Shown here: in pieces, positions 7,161-11,343 of the stretch | Numbering within the stretch: the stretch's first letter is position 1 | Layout: each line of letters begins with the position of its first letter | Assembly (NCBI GenBank): GCA_937894805.1 | Contig: CALAYR010000173.1 | Span: forward strand, 1-11,343 | DNA length: 11,343 bases | Direction: 5' to 3' | From: an uncultured Acidimicrobiaceae bacterium | GTDB lineage: Bacteria > Actinomycetota > Acidimicrobiia > Acidimicrobiales > RAAP-2 | The notes under the pieces: model-generated | What the model was told of the DNA's origin: nothing | Databases searched by the model: none | What the model saw: only the letters and a program-made list of their open reading frames with translations | Translations under genes and position numbers: made by a program

Positions 7161-7679
7161 TTAGTCCAATCTCTTTAGTTCTTGCTTGTATCGATGGGTG
7201 TTAGAAACGTAGACGGCGGCTGAGGCGGCAATGAGGGGCCGACTGCTCGCACCCTCTTTAATCTTGGCCGGCACTCCTACTGCCAGTGCGTCCTCGGGAA
7301 CAATCTGATTGTTGGTTACTACCGCACCTGCGCCAACCGTGGCACCAGTATGGACGTGAGCATGGTGAAGCACAATCGAGCCGCTCCCGACCAGGGAGCC
7401 GTCGTGGATCACACAGCCTTCTAGGTGCGCGAGGTGACCCACTACAACGTCGTCGCCAACGATTGTCGGAAAGGCTTCAACAGCATGCACTACGGCGCCA
7501 TCTTGAATCGACGTTCGCTCGCCAATCACAATCGTGCCATAGTCCCCTCTAAGGACAGCTGAGGGCCAGATAGAAGACTCCGCACCTATGGTGACGTCGC
7601 CAATCACGGTGGCGTCGGGATGCACAAAGGCATCAGGATGTATTGACGGAGTTCGATCACCTAGTGCGTAGATTGCCAT
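7161..7679 (-). CDS. Gamma-carbonic-anhydrase-like hexapeptide protein with altered metal site
   Basis: A 172-residue left-handed beta-helix protein of the gamma-CA/YrdA/PaaY group. Second-shell residues of the archaeal enzyme Cam are conserved: R44-G-D46 and Q59-D60. Of the three zinc-binding His, the first (H65 in VVHA) and second (H82 in VGHLAHLEGC) are present. The third, normally in LHGC, is Glu87, while a new His appears at position 85. Subunits of this fold trimerise and build metal sites across the interface, so a shifted His-Glu site is possible, as is loss of CO2 hydratase activity. A C-terminal helix (from about residue 145) follows the coil, as usual. GAGGAG lies 5 nt upstream of the ATG and overlaps the stop codon of the preceding small gene. 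A non-CA acyltransferase or chaperone-like role cannot be excluded. Confidence 0.85.
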   Translation of the reverse strand: MAIYALGDRTPSIHPDAFVHPDATVIGDVTIGAESSIWPSAVLRGDYGTIVIGERTSIQDGAVVHAVEAFPTIVGDDVVVGHLAHLEGCVIHDGSLVGSGSIVLHHAHVHTGATVGAGAVVTNNQIVPEDALAVGVPAKIKEGASSRPLIAASAAVYVSNTHRYKQELKRLD

Positions 7680-7684
7680 AGTTA

Positions 7685-7690
7685 CTCCTC
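7685..7690 (-). promoter_or_regulatory. Strong ribosome binding site for the gamma-CA-like gene
   Basis: On the minus strand GAGGAG stands 5 nt before the ATG at 7679. Its first bases are part of the TGA stop of the 58-codon gene (TGAGGAG), so termination of that small gene places ribosomes on this site. It is the only strong internal ribosome binding site in the operon, which suggests boosted translation of this member. Confidence 0.65.
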
Positions 7691-7865
7691 ATGTCAGCCA
7701 ACGTACCAATTGGTAGATACGCCAAATTACATAGATAACGGTAGCGACCAAGAACAGGCGCCATCGCCATGGAATTGGTGTCCGCGCAAGCGGCGCCACT
7801 ACCCTGCCACATGTTGCACAGGTATCTGAATCTTCAGGCCGTTCGCAGGCCTCGCACCAGTTCAT
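7689..7865 (-). CDS. 58-aa zinc-ribbon plus single transmembrane helix microprotein
   Basis: This small gene fills the gap between der and the gamma-CA-like gene. The minus strand from 7865 reads ATG followed by 57 codons and TGA. Near the N-terminus are two CxxC knuckles (C4/C7 and C16/C19, within NWCEACERP and DTCATCGR), a spacing fit for one Zn ion. A short proline-containing linker follows (residues 25-32). Residues about 37-49 (LFLVATVIYVIW) form a hydrophobic helix flanked by Arg/Trp (RWR before, R and QLVRW after), which suggests a membrane anchor, with topology unresolved. It starts 2 nt after the der stop and ends 9 nt before the next start, exactly filling the interval, which supports a real coupled gene. 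The function is unknown. Small zinc-ribbon membrane proteins are common, and I do not recognise this one as a named family. Confidence 0.75.
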   Translation of the reverse strand: MNWCEACERPEDSDTCATCGRVVAPLARTPIPWRWRLFLVATVIYVIWRIYQLVRWLT

Positions 7866-7867
7866 TG

Positions 7868-9172
7868 TTAGTCAACTCGAACTCGAATACGTAGGGGTGT
7901 GCTTCCAAATTCAAATCGTTCTCGGAGCGAACGCTCCACGTAACGGAGATACGTCTGAGGAAGTCGACCCGAACAAAAGAGGGTGAATGTTGGTGGCTCT
8001 ACGGCACCCTGTACGGCGTAACGGATACGCCCAGAAGGAGCATGCTGCTTCATCTGAATGTCTCGAATGGCACGATTCAGTGCCCCTGTTGGCACTCGCT
8101 TTTCATAGGATGCGGCGCTGTCAGTCAGGGCGGGCAGCAACTTATGTACGCCCTTACCGGTAAGGGCCGAAGCCTTCAGAACAGGGGCGTCCCCTAGAAA
8201 CGCCAACTTGTCCGCGACCGTAGCCACGCACTCAAGTCGCTGCTCGGCGTCGAGCAGCTCCCACTTGTTTAGAACCACCACAGCCGGACACCCGGCAGCA
8301 GAGATTCGTTCAGCAAGTCGCTGGTCCTGGCCCGTCGCACCCTGAGTGGCATCAATCACCAGAACGGCGATGTCAGCTCGATCAAGGGCTTCCAGGCTTC
8401 GTAGAACGGCGTACGTCTCGAGACCAGCCTCCGTGCGAGCCTTCTTCCTCATACCCGCGGTATCGATGTAGCGGATTCGGCCGTGAGGAGTGTCGACCAC
8501 GGTGTCTACGGCGTCTCGAGTTGTGCCGGGCATGTCATGTACAACTGAGCGCTCTTCGCCGATAAGTCGGTTGAAGAGGGTTGATTTACCAACGTTCGGA
8601 CGGCCAACAATGGCGACTCGCAGGGACTCTTCGTCAACAATCTCATCGTCGGCGTCAATCATCTTGGCTTCAGACTCAACACTCGCCAAATGTTCGACCA
8701 GGCGGTCGAGTAGGTCGCCTGAACCTCGACCATGAAGGGCGCTAACAGGGAACGGTTCACCCATCCCCAGTCCAATGAATTCCCAAATTAAGGCCTCTTG
8801 CGAATTGTCGTCGACCTTGTTGGCGATCAACATCGCGGGTCGACCAGTACGGAGCACCCACCTCGCAGCGGATTGATCCTCATCGGTCATACCAACGGCC
8901 GCATCGACGACAAGCAAGATCAGCGCAGCTTGGTCGAGGGCCGCCACGGCCTGCTGGGAAACCTTCTCTTCGAGCGCATCGCCTGATTGAAGCCACCCAC
9001 CGGTGTCAACAACATCAAATTTTGAACCAGTCCACTCAACCTCGAAGGTTTTACGGTCTCGCGTCACTCCACGAAGTTCCTCGACGACAGCGACGCGCCG
9101 ACCAGCGAGACGGTTAACAAGTGAGGACTTCCCGACATTGGGGCGCCCCACAATGACTACTTGTGGCTTCAT
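7868..9172 (-). CDS. der: Ribosome-assembly GTPase Der (EngA)
   Basis: An essential double-GTPase that binds the 50S subunit and promotes its late maturation. Of the 434 residues, the first G domain has GRPNVGKS (9-16), VTRD (36-39), DTGG (56-59) and NKVD (118-121). After an acidic linker (about 165-183), the second has GRPNVGKS (190-197), GTTRD (216-220), DTAG (237-240) and NKWE (302-305). The C-terminal KH-like domain includes the segment near PSGRIRYAVQ and ends LRIRVRVD. Length is typical (~435-490). The second G4 motif ends in Glu instead of the usual Asp. Its ATG overlaps the stop of the upstream DUF512 gene by 4 nt (ATGA), and the zinc-ribbon microprotein follows after 2 nt. Confidence 0.97.
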   Translation of the reverse strand: MKPQVVIVGRPNVGKSSLVNRLAGRRVAVVEELRGVTRDRKTFEVEWTGSKFDVVDTGGWLQSGDALEEKVSQQAVAALDQAALILLVVDAAVGMTDEDQSAARWVLRTGRPAMLIANKVDDNSQEALIWEFIGLGMGEPFPVSALHGRGSGDLLDRLVEHLASVESEAKMIDADDEIVDEESLRVAIVGRPNVGKSTLFNRLIGEERSVVHDMPGTTRDAVDTVVDTPHGRIRYIDTAGMRKKARTEAGLETYAVLRSLEALDRADIAVLVIDATQGATGQDQRLAERISAAGCPAVVVLNKWELLDAEQRLECVATVADKLAFLGDAPVLKASALTGKGVHKLLPALTDSAASYEKRVPTGALNRAIRDIQMKQHAPSGRIRYAVQGAVEPPTFTLFCSGRLPQTYLRYVERSLRERFEFGSTPLRIRVRVD

Positions 9173-10548
9173 GGACGCTTGCTCCTGTCAGATCGCCATG
9201 TATCAAGATACTCGCGAAGCGCTACCCCACTGGTTGGGACAATATCGACAAAGGCTGGTAGCTCGGCTGGCGTGAGGCCATCCAAAAAGCGTCCTTCGGA
9301 CAAACAGACGTCCGGCAATACGAAACGAACGCCCTCCAGTCCATTCTCTATCATCGTTCGCGAAAGATCTGAGCCGGTCATTAATCCCGCGACCTTGATG
9401 TTTCCGCCAAAGTAATCGTTGCGGACAGCGCAAATCTTGATGTTGGCATCAGTTATCAGTGATCCAAGAACTTCGGCTCCGTATTCACCAGTCAGAATGC
9501 AAAGCTTCTCTTGGGAGGTGCCATCGGTGAGTGTCTCCCCCTGAAGGCGAGGAGCGCGATAGCCGATTGCCGGTGCACCGTCCACGCTCTGAAAGAACCC
9601 AGTTCCGAGTGAGTTCATTGGAGTGCTGTTGCGGAAACTATCGGTGAATGTTGCAGAAAGACCGACGCCGTTCTCAATTAGGTCAACTATGTCTTCATCG
9701 TTAACCGCGGGAGTTGGAAGCCCGGCGAGCAAATACAGTTCGTCACTCGCATAAAAGAGCGGTCGACCGACGACCGAAAGGGCGACACTGGCCCAGCGTT
9801 CTACGGTCTGAATGGTCCGCAATGCTTCGTCACTTCGCATGGGACGCATGGTCTCTTCGGTGGAAAAAACGGAAACGCCAACGGGCACCACGCTGAGAGT
9901 TCTAAGTCCCGAATACTTAGTGAGGACGTCACTCAGAGTTTCCTCAAGGTGATCCCCATCATTTACTTCAGGGCAGAGGACCACTTGACCGTGCACCGCA
10001 ATGCCAAGATCCAGCAAAGCTCCTAACCATCGCAACGAAGTCGCCCCACGAGGGTTCCGCAACATGTCGGCGCGCAGTTCGGGATTCGTCGTGTGAATGG
10101 AGACGTAGAGCGGGGAAAGCCCCTCATCAACAACTCGCTCGAAGTCAAATTCGGTGAAACGAGTCATCGTGGTGTAGTTGCCGTACAGAAATGAGAGTCG
10201 ATAGTCGTCATCTTTGATGTAGAGACTCCGCCTCATGCCCTTAGGTAGCTGGTAGATGAAACAGAAACTGCAGTGGTTGTCACAAGTGCGAATACGGTCG
10301 AAGACAGCACTCTCAACAGTGATTCCCAGTGGCTGTCCGGCTTCTTTGCTCACACTGATCTGCCGGAGGAGTGCCTCATCGCCACGTTGGACCAAGATGG
10401 TGACTTCATCACCGTCGGTCAAGCGTTGGTACTCAATTACGTCGGTGGGCGGAACCCCGTTAATGGAGGTAATCGTGTCGCCGACGTTTAGACCGGCAAG
10501 CGCTGCGGGCGAGTTAGGTGAAACTGAGGAAATTACGGCGCCCGACAC
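9169..10548 (-). CDS. DUF512 family protein: PDZ domain plus radical SAM core
   Basis: A 459-residue protein with an N-terminal PDZ-like domain (residues about 3-66, GAVISSVSPNSPAA then GDTITSINGV) and a radical SAM domain. The cluster-binding CxxxCxxC is at C89, C93 and C96 (CDNHCSFCF). It is followed by the family-specific QLPKGMR, DDDYRLSFLYGN and, near the end, the DYFGGNIKVAGLMTG region of DUF512. The substrate is unknown. The family is widespread in anaerobes and actinobacteria and is often found beside der, as here with a 4-nt overlap. The start is GTG at 10548: an in-frame TAG lies one codon upstream, and TAGTCT ends 6 nt before the GTG, so the mRNA is probably leaderless. This appears to be the first gene of the six-gene operon. 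Confidence 0.93.
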   Translation of the reverse strand: MSGAVISSVSPNSPAALAGLNVGDTITSINGVPPTDVIEYQRLTDGDEVTILVQRGDEALLRQISVSKEAGQPLGITVESAVFDRIRTCDNHCSFCFIYQLPKGMRRSLYIKDDDYRLSFLYGNYTTMTRFTEFDFERVVDEGLSPLYVSIHTTNPELRADMLRNPRGATSLRWLGALLDLGIAVHGQVVLCPEVNDGDHLEETLSDVLTKYSGLRTLSVVPVGVSVFSTEETMRPMRSDEALRTIQTVERWASVALSVVGRPLFYASDELYLLAGLPTPAVNDEDIVDLIENGVGLSATFTDSFRNSTPMNSLGTGFFQSVDGAPAIGYRAPRLQGETLTDGTSQEKLCILTGEYGAEVLGSLITDANIKICAVRNDYFGGNIKVAGLMTGSDLSRTMIENGLEGVRFVLPDVCLSEGRFLDGLTPAELPAFVDIVPTSGVALREYLDTWRSDRSKRP

Positions 10549-10554
10549 TCCCTA

Positions 10555-10560
10555 AGACTA
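10555..10560 (-). promoter_or_regulatory. Candidate -10 box for the DUF512-der operon (leaderless)
   Basis: On the minus strand TAGTCT (TAnnnT) ends exactly 6 nt before the GTG start of the DUF512 gene, placing the predicted transcription start at or within a base of the initiation codon. No clear -35 is seen. It lies back-to-back with the ispH promoter in a 50-bp divergent region. Confidence 0.5.
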
Positions 10561-10586
10561 GGTCTCATCCGCCACGCCACTCTCGT

Positions 10587-10592
10587 TAGGCT
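10587..10592 (+). promoter_or_regulatory. Candidate -10 box for leaderless ispH
   Basis: TAGGCT fits the actinobacterial TAnnnT form and ends 6 nt before the ispH ATG. No ribosome binding site precedes the ATG (the intervening bases are GGATTC). No convincing -35 element is visible. Confidence 0.5.
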
Positions 10593-10598
10593 GGATTC

Positions 10599-11343
10599 AT
10601 GAACGTCGACAAGGTGCTCTTGGCATCTCCCAGGGGATTCTGTGCTGGTGTCGAAAAGGCCATCAAGGCATTGGATTGGATGACAAAGGTCTTCACTCCC
10701 CCGGTCTACTGCTATCACGAGATTGTGCATAACCAGTACGTCGTGGACCACTTCAAAGGTCTGGGGGTCGTTTTCGTAGACGATGTGAGCGACGTACCTA
10801 CGGGGGCCCCCTTGATGTTGAGTGCCCATGGCTCCCCTCCATCGGTCATCGCAAACGCTCAGGCGAACGGAGGTACTGTCATTGACGCAGTGTGTCCGCT
10901 TGTCACCAAGGTTCATCACGAATTAAAAGTTCGGTCCCGGAAGGGATACACCGTGCTGTACGTTGGCCATGAGGGCCACGAGGAAGCCGTTGGAACGATG
11001 GCCGTAGCACCCGAATCGGTTCATCTGATCCAAAACGAGAGTGACATTGACACCGTGGCCCAGATGGATGGACCCTTCGCGTTGCTAAGTCAAACAACGT
11101 TGTCTCTGGACGAGTGGCAGGACCTTCGCGACTACGCAATTTCGAAGATTCCCGATTTGTGGCTACCCAACCGGTCTGACCTCTGTTTTGCCACTACTAA
11201 TCGCCAGGCGGCCCTAAGGGAAATCGCCGCAACGGCCGATGCCGTAGTGGTCATTGGTTCAGCCAATTCGTCAAATACCGTGGCGTTAACCAAGGTTGCC
11301 TCCTCTGTTGGCTGTCAGCAGGTCTATCGAGTGAATGCCGCAT
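10599..11343 (+). CDS. ispH: 4-hydroxy-3-methylbut-2-enyl diphosphate reductase IspH, N-terminal 248 residues (3' end outside window)
   Basis: The last enzyme of the MEP isoprenoid pathway. It is a [4Fe-4S] reductase turning HMBPP into IPP and DMAPP in the cytoplasm. The frame opens with ATG at 10599 and stays open to the window edge. The three cluster cysteines are C15 (RGFCAGV), C99 (AVCPLVTKVH) and C196 (DLCFATTNRQ). Substrate-site residues include H44 (HEIVHN), H77 (SAHGS), H127/E129 (GHEGHEE), the SQTTLS turn and GSANSSNT. About 60-70 C-terminal residues of a usual ~310-residue protein are outside the window. The start is set by the motif near the N-terminus and by TAGGCT 6 nt upstream, with no ribosome binding site. 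Its divergent, 50-bp-distant neighbour is the DUF512-der operon. Confidence 0.96.
   Translation, partial: MNVDKVLLASPRGFCAGVEKAIKALDWMTKVFTPPVYCYHEIVHNQYVVDHFKGLGVVFVDDVSDVPTGAPLMLSAHGSPPSVIANAQANGGTVIDAVCPLVTKVHHELKVRSRKGYTVLYVGHEGHEEAVGTMAVAPESVHLIQNESDIDTVAQMDGPFALLSQTTLSLDEWQDLRDYAISKIPDLWLPNRSDLCFATTNRQAALREIAATADAVVVIGSANSSNTVALTKVASSVGCQQVYRVNAA

Noticed and set aside
10533..10919. 128-codon minus-strand frame antisense to ispH
   Set aside because: Covers the IspH region containing C15, H44, H77 and C99 on the other strand; clearly a shadow, and it also overlaps the DUF512 start region.

Overview
The window is a compact, almost fully coding stretch of bacterial chromosome with mid-range GC (judged by eye in the low-to-mid 50s %, not computed). 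Everything recognisable is housekeeping or general metabolism, and I see no phage, IS element, CRISPR array or other mobile signature. The gene set, the actinobacterial look of several proteins, and three starts that look leaderless (a TAnnnT -10 box ending exactly 6 nt before the start codon) suggest Actinomycetota, plausibly an uncultured Acidimicrobiia-type lineage. That placement is inference.

Left part (1-3819). The N-terminal 831 residues of the glutamate synthase large subunit (gltB) run leftwards out of the window. An 86-bp intergenic region separates it from the divergent thiO-thiS pair, which encodes glycine oxidase and the sulfur-carrier protein of thiamine thiazole synthesis and overlaps by 8 nt. 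This intergenic region carries a perfect 10-bp palindrome, an 8-bp direct repeat and two plausible promoters.

Middle (3843-4430). A tRNA-Pro(GGG) gene with an encoded CCA end is followed 4 nt later by a perfect 13-bp hairpin. Next comes a short serine acetyltransferase-like hexapeptide-repeat protein, whose stop codon interlocks with that of the convergent alkyl sulfatase in one TTAA.

Right part (4427-10548, all minus strand). Six genes are packed with 2-9 nt gaps or a 4-nt overlap, so they look like one operon. In order of transcription they are: a PDZ/radical SAM DUF512 protein, the ribosome-assembly GTPase Der, a 58-aa zinc-ribbon plus transmembrane microprotein (easily missed), a gamma-carbonic-anhydrase-like protein with an altered third metal ligand, a fumarylacetoacetate-hydrolase-family enzyme, and an SdsA1/BDS1-type alkyl sulfatase. 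DUF512 next to der is a familiar pairing; the three metalloenzyme-like genes downstream are the accessory part. Divergent from this operon, 50 bp away, is ispH (last step of the MEP isoprenoid pathway), which runs off the right edge after 248 codons.

No novel system is evident. The items most worth a second look are the 58-aa microprotein inside the der operon, the ligand-swapped gamma-CA-like protein, the repeat/palindrome operator candidate between gltB and thiO, and the consistent leaderless promoter geometry.
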